Positions 23,735 to 32,451 are shown, counted from the first letter of the stretch. The stretch is 34,263 nt of DNA from Verrucomicrobiota bacterium (GCA_009885695.1 VFKE01000018.1:1-34263), one strand, 5' to 3'. Made by a program: numbers and translations. Notes: generated by a model not told the origin, from the sequence alone.

Positions 23735-24733
23735 ATGACCGGCTACGAACAGCTTCAGACAAATCTTCGATCCCAGCCGCTCCGCTGGCTGGTCACGGGC
23801 GGCGCAGGATTCATCGGCTCCCACCTCGTTGAACAATTGCTTTCGCTCGGCCAGCGTGTCCGCGTGCTCGACGACTTCTCCTTCGGGCACCGCCGCAACC
23901 TCGATGCCGCAGCTACGACGAACCATCATTCACTGGAAGTCATCGAAGGCAACGTCGCTGACTCAATAGTTTGCGCACACGCCGTCGCCAACGTGGATCA
24001 TGTCATCCATCTCGCCGCGCTAGGCAGCGTTCCGCTATCGTTGGAGAAACCAGATCTGTGCCATGCCAGCAATACCACCGGGACGCTGAACATCTTCATC
24101 GCCGCGCACACCGCCGGCATCAAAGCACTCTCCTACGCCAGCAGCAGCGCTGTTTATGGCGATGACACCCTGCCCTACAAACGCGAGGACTCCATCGGAC
24201 AATGTCTCTCCCCTTACGCCGCGAGCAAACGCATGAACGAGATTCACGCGCAGACCTGGCGCACCTGCTTCGGTCTCCGCGCCACCGGCCTGCGTTTCTT
24301 CAATGTCTTCGGCCCGCGCCAGGACCCAAATGGCGCCTACGCCGCCGTGATCCCTCAGTGGATCGCCGCCATGAAACAAGGCCAGGATGTTTTTATCAAC
24401 GGCGATGGCGCAAACACCCGCGACTTCTGCTTCGTGCGCGACATCGTGCAGGCCTTGCTTCTGGCCGCCACGACGGAAAACGAATCCGCAGCCGGCGAAG
24501 TCTTCAACGTCGGCCTCGGCAAAGGCACCAGCCTCAATGATCTCTTTGTAACGCTTAAAACACTCGTTGAAGAATCCACTGGCCAGACTGTCGCACCAGC
24601 CATCTATCGCGACTTCCGTCCGGGCGACATCCGTCACTCCTGCGCCGACGCCTCCAGGATCCAGCGCGTCCTCGGATTCTTCCCGCAGCACACCGTCATG
24701 GACGGCCTGCGCGGAACCGTTGCTGCGTTTTGA
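23735..24733 (+). CDS. NAD-dependent UDP-sugar epimerase (WbpP/TviC-like)
   Basis: The start MTGYEQLQ follows CAGGAT about 11 bases upstream; a GTG at 23708 is an alternative. The 332-residue extended SDR has the NAD motif TGGAGFIG (21-28), the Ser triplet SYASSSAVYG (133-142) and the catalytic pair Tyr161-x-x-x-Lys165 (YAASK). FFNVFGPRQDPNGAYAAVIP and INGDGANTRDFCFVRDIV are characteristic of UDP-GlcNAc/UDP-Glc C4 epimerases such as WbpP and TviC, which supply UDP-GalNAc-type sugars for surface polysaccharides. Exact substrate cannot be fixed. It precedes yicC by 27 bases. Confidence 0.88.
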   Translation: MTGYEQLQTNLRSQPLRWLVTGGAGFIGSHLVEQLLSLGQRVRVLDDFSFGHRRNLDAAATTNHHSLEVIEGNVADSIVCAHAVANVDHVIHLAALGSVPLSLEKPDLCHASNTTGTLNIFIAAHTAGIKALSYASSSAVYGDDTLPYKREDSIGQCLSPYAASKRMNEIHAQTWRTCFGLRATGLRFFNVFGPRQDPNGAYAAVIPQWIAAMKQGQDVFINGDGANTRDFCFVRDIVQALLLAATTENESAAGEVFNVGLGKGTSLNDLFVTLKTLVEESTGQTVAPAIYRDFRPGDIRHSCADASRIQRVLGFFPQHTVMDGLRGTVAAF

Positions 24734-24760
24734 CTTAACTCCTAACTCATCACATTTTCA

Positions 24761-25618
24761 ATGAACAGCATGACAGGCTTTGGCCACGGCGAAGCAGTTG
24801 CGGATGGCGTGATCTGGCGCGTGGAACTCAGTTCCGTGAACCGCAAGGCGCTGGAACTTGTCGTGCATCTGCCGCGCGATGTGGCGGATCTGGAGACGCC
24901 CCTGCGAAATCGTCTCGCAGAAAAACTTTCCCGCGGCCGCGTCCAATGCAACATCACCGCCGACCGCGGCTCGGGCACCAGCACCACACTGCGCCTCGAT
25001 GAATCGCTGGCTAAACAATACGCAGAACATCTGCATAAGCTCGGATTCAGAAAAGACATCTCCGACCCCACTCGCTGGCCTGGCGTCTTTACGCTGGAAC
25101 AAACCGGGATTTCCATCGACCTCGCCCAGCCCGTCATTGAAAAATCCGTGAATGCAGCGCTCGTTCAACTGCTGGCCATGCGGCAGACCGAAGGCTCCAA
25201 TTTGAAGGCTGACATCAGCGCGCGTCTCGATGCCCTGACTGCGATGCTCCAGTCTGCCCGCGAATCGTCACCGCAAATCGTCGAGCGCTACCGCGCGACG
25301 CTAAGTCAACGCCTCGCGGATGCAGGACTGCCGCTACCGCTCGACGACGAGCGTCTCCTGAAGGAGATCGTCATCTTTGCCGATCGCTGCGACATCAGCG
25401 AGGAGTTAACCCGGACGGAAAGCCACATCGCGCAGTTCCGTCAATACATGGACTCAGGTGAACCCGCAGGCCGGGCTCTCGATTTCCTCTGCCAGGAACT
25501 TTCCCGCGAATGGAACACCATGGGCAGTAAAGCCAATGACGCCGCGCTCGCCCAGACCGTGGTGCGCGCCAAGACAGAACTGGAAAAAATTCGTGAACAG
25601 GTGCAGAACATCGAGTGA
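24761..25618 (+). CDS. yicC: YicC-family endoribonuclease
   Basis: The 285-residue protein starts MNSMTGFGHGEA, as YicC/YloC proteins do, and ends with the conserved ELSREWNTMGSKANDAALAQTVVRAKTELEKIREQVQNIE-like helix (residues about 244-285). Family members are hexameric endoribonucleases involved in small-RNA and mRNA turnover. The neighbouring gmk gene is the usual partner of yicC in many phyla, which supports the call. HLPRDVADLETPLRNRL and DISEELTRTESHIAQF are further landmarks. Confidence 0.95.
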   Translation: MNSMTGFGHGEAVADGVIWRVELSSVNRKALELVVHLPRDVADLETPLRNRLAEKLSRGRVQCNITADRGSGTSTTLRLDESLAKQYAEHLHKLGFRKDISDPTRWPGVFTLEQTGISIDLAQPVIEKSVNAALVQLLAMRQTEGSNLKADISARLDALTAMLQSARESSPQIVERYRATLSQRLADAGLPLPLDDERLLKEIVIFADRCDISEELTRTESHIAQFRQYMDSGEPAGRALDFLCQELSREWNTMGSKANDAALAQTVVRAKTELEKIREQVQNIE

Positions 25619-25730
25619 ACTCCGCATCAAGGGGTGCGGCTCAAATGAATGGCGCGCAATTTCCTGGCTCATTCTCCATTCACCATTGGACATTCCTCAA
25701 AAATTCATCATTCATCATTCGTAATTTCAA

Positions 25731-26345
25731 ATGTCCTCTCCCGCCTTCCCCACCCGCCGTCTTGGCGTCCTGCTGGTTGTCTCCGGCCCCTCCGGCTCCG
25801 GCAAGACCACCCTCTGCCGCCAGCTGGCGGACGCAGGCGAAGTTGTCTATTCCGTCTCCGCCACCACCCGCCCGGCGAGGCCCGGTGAAGTCCATGGCCG
25901 CGACTATTTCTTTTTCTCCGAACCGGAGTTTGAGATGAAACTCGCGCAGGGCGAATTTTTCGAGCACGCGCGCGTCCACGGTAATCTCTACGGCACGCTG
26001 AAAAGCTTCGTAAAACAAAACCTCGAGAACGGCATAGATGTGGTCATGGACATCGACGTCGACGGTGCCGCTCAGATTCGCGCCTGCGACGACGAACTCG
26101 TGCGCCGCTGCCACGCCGACGTCTTCATCCTGCCGCCCGGCGTGGAATCATTGAAGGAGCGCCTCGCCAACCGTGGCACCGAGGACGGCGAGACTCTCGA
26201 CCTGCGCCTGAAAAACGCGCTCACTGAAATCGCCCACTGGCCAGAGTATCACTACGCCCTCGTCAGTGGATCACGCGCAGAAGATTTGGAAAGGTTCCGC
26301 TCGCTGCTGCTATCGGAGAGGATGCGGGTGGGGAGGCAGATTTAG
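25731..26345 (+). CDS. gmk: Guanylate kinase
   Basis: Guanylate kinase phosphorylates GMP (and dGMP) to GDP with ATP, essential for nucleotide supply. The 204-residue protein has the P-loop SGPSGSGKTT (18-27), the GMP-binding SATTRPARPGEVHGRDYFF (about 43-61), EFFEHARVHGNLYGT (74-88) and a DIDVDGAAQIR Walker B-like strand. It follows yicC after 112 bases of low-complexity spacer (CATTCATCATTC words). Length and motifs are standard. Confidence 0.97.
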   Translation: MSSPAFPTRRLGVLLVVSGPSGSGKTTLCRQLADAGEVVYSVSATTRPARPGEVHGRDYFFFSEPEFEMKLAQGEFFEHARVHGNLYGTLKSFVKQNLENGIDVVMDIDVDGAAQIRACDDELVRRCHADVFILPPGVESLKERLANRGTEDGETLDLRLKNALTEIAHWPEYHYALVSGSRAEDLERFRSLLLSERMRVGRQI

Positions 26346-26378
26346 TTTTCTGCGTCTTGATTGGATTTCGCAAGGGCC

Positions 26379-26582
26379 ATGGGCATTCCACTGTTACTTT
26401 CCCTCTTTATCACGGTTTCCATGCCATTCGCCATTTGGAATTCATGCTTAGCGATCCGTTGTTCCGCCGGACTTGATCGAAGCAAAAACATCGTCAAGTT
26501 ACTGTTCTACATAATCCTGTTCATGTTGCTTGGCCTATGGGACGGCTGGCGACTGCTTAATATTTTACTCGATAAAAATTAG
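26379..26582 (+). CDS. Small membrane protein downstream of gmk
   Basis: The chosen start (ATG 26379, preceded by CAAGGG) gives 67 residues with two hydrophobic spans: IPLLLSLFITVSMPFAIW and IVKLLFYIILFMLLGLW. The linker carries two cysteines. No family is recognised. Its stop is 34 bases from the left arm of the transposase element. Confidence 0.55.
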   Translation: MGIPLLLSLFITVSMPFAIWNSCLAIRCSAGLDRSKNIVKLLFYIILFMLLGLWDGWRLLNILLDKN

Positions 26583-26615
26583 AGCGCCTCACATCAAGCT
26601 TCCGACCTGTGCTGA

Positions 26616-26730
26616 ATTTCCGTGACCCGGCGGGTCAAGAGAAAATAGCCGGTGGTGAAGCAACGCGAAACCACCGGTTCACCGCATTCATTGCCCAGCG
26701 CCCTGGCAAGGGCGCGAGAAACCACCGCCA
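26616..26730 (+). repeat. Left REP-like arm of the RAYT element
   Basis: The arm holds three hairpins: GACCC/GGGTC (26624-26636, loop GGC), CCGGTGGT/ACCACCGG (26649-26656 with 26670-26677) and GCGCCC/GGGCGC (26698-26703 with 26710-26715). Inverted, it aligns along its full length with 27181-27294; the first 63 columns match at 52 positions by eye. Confidence 0.9.
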
Positions 26731-26733
26731 CAC

Positions 26734-27180
26734 TCACCATAAATATTTCTCGTCATATTTAATCCCGCATTTCTCCAAAAACTCCCGGTATTCCTCCTGA
26801 AACGTCCGGGTGCGGTGATGCTCCTCCTGATTCAACACATACTTCCGCACATCCTCGATCTGCGAGGGGCTCACCGCGATGGCGGCATATCCCTCCTGCC
26901 AGGCGAATCCCGGGACGGCCATCTTCTCATGAACCCACCGTGATGATTCACTCTTCAATTCACGCAATACATCCGCGATCGCGTGGGTAGCCTTCAGGCC
27001 GACGAGCAAATGCACATGGTCGGAGACGCCGCCCACCGCCATCGGGACGCCGTTCATTCCCTTGATGACGCCGCCCATGTATTGGTGGAGGCGGTCGCGC
27101 CATGAGGGGGCGATCCATGTTTCACGGTGCTTCGTGCTGAAAATCAGATGATAATTCAGGCTGAGGTGGGTCGAGGGCAT
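26734..27180 (-). CDS. REP-associated tyrosine transposase (Y1_Tnp, IS200-like)
   Basis: The 148-residue protein is a complete HUH single-strand transposase. It opens with LSLNYHLIFSTKHRE, the typical IS200/RAYT first strand, then has the metal-binding His55-Val-His57 (GVSDHVHLLVGL) and the catalytic Tyr114 in QIEDVRKYVLNQEEHH. FAWQEGYAAIAVS is the usual segment before the catalytic helix. No residue expected for activity is missing. It would nick and join single-stranded DNA at the hairpins of the flanking arms. The ATG directly abuts the right arm, so the arm is also its 5' leader and may fold to limit translation (inference). Confidence 0.93.
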   Translation of the reverse strand: MPSTHLSLNYHLIFSTKHRETWIAPSWRDRLHQYMGGVIKGMNGVPMAVGGVSDHVHLLVGLKATHAIADVLRELKSESSRWVHEKMAVPGFAWQEGYAAIAVSPSQIEDVRKYVLNQEEHHRTRTFQEEYREFLEKCGIKYDEKYLW

Positions 27181-27294
27181 GGCGGACGTTTCTCACGCTC
27201 CTATCGGAGCGCCAGCGGATGTTTCTCTGTGACCGGTGGTTCCGCTGCGCTGCACCACCGGCTAAGTTCTTTTGCCCCTCCGGGGCACGGAAAT
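27181..27294 (-). repeat. Right REP-like arm of the RAYT element
   Basis: Three hairpins: CGCTCC/GGAGCG (27196-27201 with 27206-27211), CCGGTGGT/ACCACCGG (27233-27240 with 27254-27261) and GCCCC/GGGGC (27274-27278 with 27282-27286). Relative to the left arm, stem changes come in pairs that keep base pairing: A-T to C-G in the outer hairpin and C-G to T-A in the inner one. Confidence 0.9.
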
Positions 27295-27306
27295 GTCTGC
27301 GGCAGA

Positions 27307-28182
27307 CTACTTATTCTTCTCTCCCCACGCCTTCACGAACTCGATGTTCTGTTTCACATCGCCGACGTTATCATCCCACTTATTTTCGTATTCGACTGAG
27401 ATGTTGCCCTTAAATCCCTGCGCTTTGAGCTCAGCCAGACAGCCGGCGATGTCGGTGATTCCAGTGCCGTAAATCTGATCCGGAAGCTGCTTGCCGATCG
27501 CCGCGCGATCCTTCAAATGGACGCTGATGATGCGGCCCTTGAGGATTTTCAGACAATCGATGGCCACCAAACCGCTGGTCTGCCAGTGACCGGTGTCGGC
27601 GCAGGCACCCATGCGCGGGTCGCGATTCTTCACCAGTGCCGCGACGAAATTTGGATCCCACAACTGATAGCTGCGGTCCAGCGCACGCTTCGCGTGCTCA
27701 TGATAGCCAACGCAGATGTCGAACTCCTTGATCAACTTTTCAATGATGTCGATGTGCTTCACGTCTTCGGTCGTGATGCCGTAAACCCCAAGCTTCTTGC
27801 CAAACTCAAAAATTTGCTTCCAGTCCGCCTCGTCCTTGCCACCGACCACGCCATAGTTAACGGCCTTGACGTTGTGCTGCGCCAGCTTTGCCTGAAGCGC
27901 GACGAAGTTCTCGTCGCTCATCGTATGATGCAACTTCCTGTCGGGATGCTCCTTGCTCAGCCTCTGCCCTGGAAAAAACTCAATGCACTTGGCCCCAGCC
28001 TGCTCGGCCTTCTCAATGGCCTCAAACGCAGTGAAACGATTGAAGGTGTAGGCTTGCGGTCCGACAGCGAAGCCGCCCTGCTTGACCCTGTCAGGGATAA
28101 TGTTCTCGGCGCGAACGGCCGTCACAAGTGCGAGCACGGCGGTCATAGATAGAATTGAGCATTTCATGATGGTAGACTGCAT
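27307..28182 (-). CDS. Exported TIM-barrel protein (sugar phosphate isomerase/epimerase-like)
   Basis: The start at 28182 (MQSTIMKCS) lies 4 bases after GGAG; nearby ATGs at 28185, 28197 and 28167 are alternatives. About 30 residues form a signal peptide (SILSMTAVLALVTAVRA). The rest of the 291 residues is an AP-endonuclease-2/xylose-isomerase-like barrel. Metal-site motifs are CIEFFPGQ, CVGYHEH, CADTGHW, SVHLKD and SVEYENKW, giving the expected Glu/His/Asp/His/Glu set. PVC bacteria carry many exported members of this family thought to act on sugars; the substrate here is unknown. The transposase element begins right after its stop. Confidence 0.85.
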   Translation of the reverse strand: MQSTIMKCSILSMTAVLALVTAVRAENIIPDRVKQGGFAVGPQAYTFNRFTAFEAIEKAEQAGAKCIEFFPGQRLSKEHPDRKLHHTMSDENFVALQAKLAQHNVKAVNYGVVGGKDEADWKQIFEFGKKLGVYGITTEDVKHIDIIEKLIKEFDICVGYHEHAKRALDRSYQLWDPNFVAALVKNRDPRMGACADTGHWQTSGLVAIDCLKILKGRIISVHLKDRAAIGKQLPDQIYGTGITDIAGCLAELKAQGFKGNISVEYENKWDDNVGDVKQNIEFVKAWGEKNK

Positions 28183-28286
28183 CATGCTCCGACCCACTTG
28201 TCAACAATCGGCATGACAACCGAAATACTGGAAACCGCAGGGGCGCAAGGCACTGAAAAAGATGTCAGAAGTCCTCACGCCGGCTG

Positions 28287-29843
28287 CTACTTTCCTAACT
28301 GCCGGGCTATTACAGCGTCGATCGGATTCCAGTCGTCGGTCAGCGCTTCGCGCGGCGCGGGCAGAAAGGCTGGTGACACCCGGGCACCAGTGAGCCGGCC
28401 CTGCCATGAACTTGGTGCGTAGAACCGATCCTCCAGCCACGGCTTCCATGACTTGAGCGAGGCCAACAGGATCACGTTCTGCGATTCGTGACGCGCATTT
28501 TCCGCAAAGACCTCAACATTCGGAAACACCTGGCGCAGCGTGGCCAGGATGTGCCCCAGCAGTGCGGCGCGATCACCCTCGACGGCGCTGATGACGTTCA
28601 TGAGAAAAACACCATCGGCAGACAAATGCGACTTCACCTGTGTAAAAAACTCACGCGTAACAAGATGAGCCGGTATGTGCCGCACGCCATTGTAGGCGTC
28701 GCCGAAAATCAGATCGTACTTCTCACCGCCGCGCTGAAGGAAGCGGCGCGCATCATCCGCGTGTGCGTGAATGTTCTGGAATTCATCCAGCTTGAAAAAC
28801 TTCCGCCCGACCTCGATCACCGCAGGATCGATCTCAACCACGTCCACGTTCACTCCGGCTCCGAGTCGCGCAACCTGCTCAGGCATGCCGAACGCGCCTG
28901 CCCCAATGAACAGCGCGCGCTGAATTTTCAGCCCGTCGTTCAACCGCGCGAGTTGCCAGAAACGCTGGTAGTCGAGAACAAGATCGCCGTTCTCCATCAT
29001 GCCGCCCTCCAGCGTGGAGTCGAGCTTGAGCCGTCGGTCCCAGCCCGCAGGCGTGTCACACTGGAGCACTTCGATCTGATGATAAAACGACTGGCTGTGG
29101 AATCTGACCGTCTTGTCCATCACCACCTCCGCAGGTAACGCGCTCGCGGCGGCGAGCAATCCCACCAGCATTGGAGCCATTTGGGACCGTAGTGATTTGC
29201 GCGCCAACCAAAATGCCAGCAGCGCGAGTAGAAGCAGCACGATACCGGCGCCCAGAAATATCGTTTTCACGCCGAAGGCCGACAGCAGCACAAAGCCCGA
29301 TAAAAAAGTGCCGGCAAAACTTCCGAGCGATCCGAGCATGCTGATCGTGCCCGCGGCCCGGCCAACGTGTTCGTCGTGTCCGGCCAGACTGTAGAATCGC
29401 ACCGACGCCGGCGAAACGGCACCGAGCAAAATTCCCGGCAGCGCGAAGAGAAACAGTGAGATGACAACGGGCCCCGAGATGAGCCCTGAATCCTTGAGCG
29501 AGTCCGCCATCATTGAATTCAAGAAGGGAATCAGCATCGTAAACGCCGCCGCGCCCGAGAGCAGCCAGCCAAGCAATTCCATTCGTTTCATTTTGTCCGC
29601 CAGCACTCCGCCAAGATAGCCCCCGACACTGAAGGCAATAAGGATCACGCCGATAAGCGCGGTCCATGTGTAAAGGCTGTTGCCGAAATTCGGTGCCAGC
29701 AGGCGATTGGCGCTGATTTCGATCACCATGATGGCCGCGCCGGCAACAAAGCAGACCAACCCGAGCAGAGCACGGATGAAACGGTGCGGAGCGGCAAGAG
29801 GCTCCGGTCGGGCTTTGGGGGTATTCGGTGCTGACCTGGACAT
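28287..29843 (-). CDS. Membrane protein fused to spermidine-synthase-like domain
   Basis: From ATG 29843 the product is 518 residues. Residues about 22-240 form roughly seven or eight membrane spans (for example LGLVCFVAGAAIMVIEISANRLLAP, SLFLFALPGILLGAVSPASVRF). Residues about 245-480 are a SAM-type Rossmann domain: SFYHQIEV (252-259), ALFIGAGAFGMPEQ (310-323), VDVVEIDP (333-340) and DLIFGDAYNG (377-386). True polyamine synthases use a GGGDGG loop and a D-x-T-D-P motif, which are replaced here, so polyamine synthesis is doubtful. Such fusions are widespread but uncharacterised. Confidence 0.85.
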   Translation of the reverse strand: MSRSAPNTPKARPEPLAAPHRFIRALLGLVCFVAGAAIMVIEISANRLLAPNFGNSLYTWTALIGVILIAFSVGGYLGGVLADKMKRMELLGWLLSGAAAFTMLIPFLNSMMADSLKDSGLISGPVVISLFLFALPGILLGAVSPASVRFYSLAGHDEHVGRAAGTISMLGSLGSFAGTFLSGFVLLSAFGVKTIFLGAGIVLLLLALLAFWLARKSLRSQMAPMLVGLLAAASALPAEVVMDKTVRFHSQSFYHQIEVLQCDTPAGWDRRLKLDSTLEGGMMENGDLVLDYQRFWQLARLNDGLKIQRALFIGAGAFGMPEQVARLGAGVNVDVVEIDPAVIEVGRKFFKLDEFQNIHAHADDARRFLQRGGEKYDLIFGDAYNGVRHIPAHLVTREFFTQVKSHLSADGVFLMNVISAVEGDRAALLGHILATLRQVFPNVEVFAENARHESQNVILLASLKSWKPWLEDRFYAPSSWQGRLTGARVSPAFLPAPREALTDDWNPIDAVIARQLGK

Positions 29844-30018
29844 CAGGATTCTTCTAGAGAAGTCCATCCCATATCCCATGGCTTGCGGTCATGCCAGCCG
29901 ATTTCATACACCCGGCCGCCACATTGTCGCATTACATTGAGATGAGATCTACCGGCTCACGTGCCAGTGAACCGAATTCAGCTTGACGCCATTCCCGAGT
30001 GCTGAGACCTGTTGCGCG

Positions 30019-31929
30019 ATGAAATCGCGCCGCGGCCTGCTGCTATTTGTGGTGCTTTTTTCGCTCTACTGGGCCGTCATGCCGCAAACGCCGGACGTCG
30101 GACTGGACGCCGCATGGCCAAAAGTAGTGTCGCGTGGTTTAAGCAGCGGTAAACAATTCGGCCGCGATATTGTGTTCACCTACGGCCCGCTTGGCGCAAT
30201 TGTGTCTCCGCTTGCGGACGGACATCTGATTGGAACAAAAATCGCCCTGCACCTTGGCCTCTGCGCATTAGTCGCTGCAGTATCTTGGATGAGCTGGAGG
30301 GCGATGCCGAGAGAAGAGGGAATCGTCTTTCTCTCGGCCCTGGTGCTTTGCCCCATGGCTCCCATAGCCCCATTGGAAGGATTGCTGGTGGTTGGCATGA
30401 CAGCCATCGCGCTGCTCGGGTCGAGATGCACTGCCAGACGCGAGGGATGGCTTCTGGTGGTGTTATGTCTCCTGATCACCATCCCTGCGGCGCTCAGCAA
30501 ATTCACCCTCACGGTGGTCTCGATAGGAATGGTGCTGGCCACTGTGGCCGCCCTATGGGGTGCGGGGCATGGTATTGCCGCAGCCACCATGGCAGTGGTC
30601 TGGTGGCCGGGGATGCTGGCTGCTGGGATGATGGCGGGGCAGAAACGTGGAGCGGTGCAGAGCTATATCCGCTGGGGGTGGGAAGTGTCCCGGGGCTATG
30701 CACAAATGTCGCTTCCCGCCGATCCTGGTTCGCTGGCACAGGGACTGATCATTCTGTCCGGGGGCTTCTTTCTCATCTTGTGGGGTGCATGGCGTCTTGG
30801 AAAAACGCTTCCGTCCCTCCGTGCACGCCTTGGAACCTGGGCCGGCTTGTCAGCCGTGTTGCTGGCGCTGTTTCTTTTTTGGAAGCATGGGTTCACACGT
30901 GCCGATGGACATGTGCGGATCTTCTTCTGTTTTGCCCCGGTCATTCTTCAATTGCCAGCTTTGCTGCCGCACGCCATCTGGCGGCGGCATGTGCTCGCCT
31001 GCGCAGGGACTGTCGCGCTGTTTGCCAGCATGGGCGAAGCTCCCGCCTCCAACCAGCGGCCGCCGGGCAACCTTCCCGGCGGCATCGCGACGCGCATTGC
31101 CGGAAACTGGAATTATCTACTACACCGGCAACGCAATGAGAAAGAATCGGCAAAAGCCTGGAAATTGGCGGCCGCGAATGTGGCTTTGCCCGCGCTCGCA
31201 GCCATCACGCGAGATGAGCCGGTCGATTTTCTGGGGGCGCATCTGGATTACATTTTCGCCAGCAGGATGAAATACCAGGGACGCCCGATTTTTCAGAGCT
31301 ACACGGCCATCACTGGGCCGCTGGCCCGGCTCAACGCCGAATACTTTTCCTCCAAACGCGCGCCCCGCTGGCTGCTCTGCTCGCTTTCGTCCATGGGACT
31401 CGATGGCCATTTCCCGGGCAGCGAAGATGCTCTCGCCTTCTGGAAGGTGCTGCACGATTACGACTTCAAGGCCGAGGAAAATAACATTCTGCTTTTGGAA
31501 AAAATGCGAGGTGACGCTCCAGACCCCGAACTCGCGCCAGTGCTGTTCGAAGGAATCTTACAGCTGGGAAACGCCGTCCCCATTCCTGCTGTGAAGGAGG
31601 GATGTCTTTGGTTTCAGGCCAGGATCACTTGGAATCTCACGGGAAAAATTCGGTCCGGCATCTACCAACAGCCGCCCATTTGGATGCACCTGAAGACCGC
31701 TGATGGACAAGTTGAGAAGTTTCGCTTCCTGCCCGATGCAGCAGAAGCCGGATTCTTGATTCACCCTTGCCTGCGCCACAACGATGACGTCCGTGGCACC
31801 CTCACCGGGCAAAGCGCGATGATACCAGCCGTCGTTGAAATCACCATTCAGCCAGCCGCAGAAATCGCGGGGTATATCAATCCGGAGTTCACCTGTCGCA
31901 TACGCCGCCTGCCGCCGCTTCGCCCCTGA
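30019..31929 (+). CDS. Large polytopic membrane protein (glycosyltransferase-C-like?)
   Basis: The start is the ATG at 30019 (MKSRRGLLLFVVLFSLYW); an upstream TTG at 29983 is less likely. Of 636 residues, the first about 360 form around ten membrane spans, and the last about 250 are extracytoplasmic with a beta-rich end. An Asp in the first loop (TPDVGLDAAWPKVV) and YGPLGAIVSP on the same face recall GT-C glycosyltransferases, where a first-loop acidic residue is catalytic. No family is firmly recognised, so the enzyme label is speculative. It is a single gene divergent from the spermidine-synthase-like fusion. Confidence 0.75.
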   Translation: MKSRRGLLLFVVLFSLYWAVMPQTPDVGLDAAWPKVVSRGLSSGKQFGRDIVFTYGPLGAIVSPLADGHLIGTKIALHLGLCALVAAVSWMSWRAMPREEGIVFLSALVLCPMAPIAPLEGLLVVGMTAIALLGSRCTARREGWLLVVLCLLITIPAALSKFTLTVVSIGMVLATVAALWGAGHGIAAATMAVVWWPGMLAAGMMAGQKRGAVQSYIRWGWEVSRGYAQMSLPADPGSLAQGLIILSGGFFLILWGAWRLGKTLPSLRARLGTWAGLSAVLLALFLFWKHGFTRADGHVRIFFCFAPVILQLPALLPHAIWRRHVLACAGTVALFASMGEAPASNQRPPGNLPGGIATRIAGNWNYLLHRQRNEKESAKAWKLAAANVALPALAAITRDEPVDFLGAHLDYIFASRMKYQGRPIFQSYTAITGPLARLNAEYFSSKRAPRWLLCSLSSMGLDGHFPGSEDALAFWKVLHDYDFKAEENNILLLEKMRGDAPDPELAPVLFEGILQLGNAVPIPAVKEGCLWFQARITWNLTGKIRSGIYQQPPIWMHLKTADGQVEKFRFLPDAAEAGFLIHPCLRHNDDVRGTLTGQSAMIPAVVEITIQPAAEIAGYINPEFTCRIRRLPPLRP

Positions 31930-31944
31930 AAGGGCGTCACCGGC

Positions 31945-32448
31945 TCACTCTTCGTCGGTATAGAAGACGAGGCTGACAATTTTCCATCCCGCATCAACGC
32001 GGCGCAGCGTGAAAAAATCGGTTCCACGTTCTTCCTTGGTGCCCTTGTTTAAGACCCAGGTCACAACGGCTTGCGCGACTTTTGTGTCGCCTTGGATCTT
32101 CATTTCCAATGGGCGCTCGGTCATGGGAGACTCGCTCTGCTCATGCGCGAGCCTTTGACCATGCAAAAAATCCACCGTGCCCTCACTGACAATCTCGCCG
32201 CCCTTCTCGACAAACAGGATGCGCGCCTGCGAATCGAAGCACGCGCCGTAGCCTGCCATGTCGCGCTTCGACCAGGTCTCAAAGTATCGGTTCAGGAAAG
32301 CACGGATCGCCGCGTCATCAGGATGCTCGCCGGACTTGGGCGAGCAAGCAGACAGGCTGATCACCAGCAGCACGATCCATGATGAAATCAACCGCTGGAC
32401 TGCACAGAGACTTTTCAATCCCGCTCTCACTTTTCCATCATCTGTCAT
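31945..32448 (-). CDS. Lipoprotein with SnoaL/NTF2-like fold
   Basis: The 167-residue protein has a lipoprotein signal with the lipobox LSAC; Cys35 would be lipidated. The mature part follows the NTF2-like alpha-plus-beta layout: AAIRAFLNRYFETWSKRDMAGYGACFD, VDFLHGQRLAHE, then strands ending DAGWKIVSLVFYTDE. Members often bind or convert small hydrophobic ligands, but no catalytic residue can be named. It begins 3 bases after the parB stop and is therefore co-transcribed with parB. Confidence 0.8.
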   Translation of the reverse strand: MTDDGKVRAGLKSLCAVQRLISSWIVLLVISLSACSPKSGEHPDDAAIRAFLNRYFETWSKRDMAGYGACFDSQARILFVEKGGEIVSEGTVDFLHGQRLAHEQSESPMTERPLEMKIQGDTKVAQAVVTWVLNKGTKEERGTDFFTLRRVDAGWKIVSLVFYTDEE

Positions 32449-32451
32449 TTG

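Larger units (their letters stand above)
26616..27294 (-). mobile_element. REP-associated tyrosine transposase (RAYT) module
   Basis: One transposase gene (26734-27180) is enclosed by two inverted arms of about 115 bp, with 3 bases between the left arm and the stop and none between the right arm and the ATG. The arrangement matches known RAYT modules, in which a single-copy HUH transposase is flanked by inverted REP palindromes that it can move. The element sits in the spacer between gmk's small membrane neighbour and a TIM-barrel gene, 13 bases past the latter's stop, and disrupts neither. No target duplication is evident. Confidence 0.85.

Noticed and set aside
24035-24691. Minus-strand open frame of 218 codons
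   Set aside because: Antisense to the epimerase gene, which carries all SDR motifs; no independent evidence for the reverse frame.
28488-29138. Plus-strand open frame of 216 codons
   Set aside because: Antisense to the spermidine-synthase-like domain; no domain or plausible start context.
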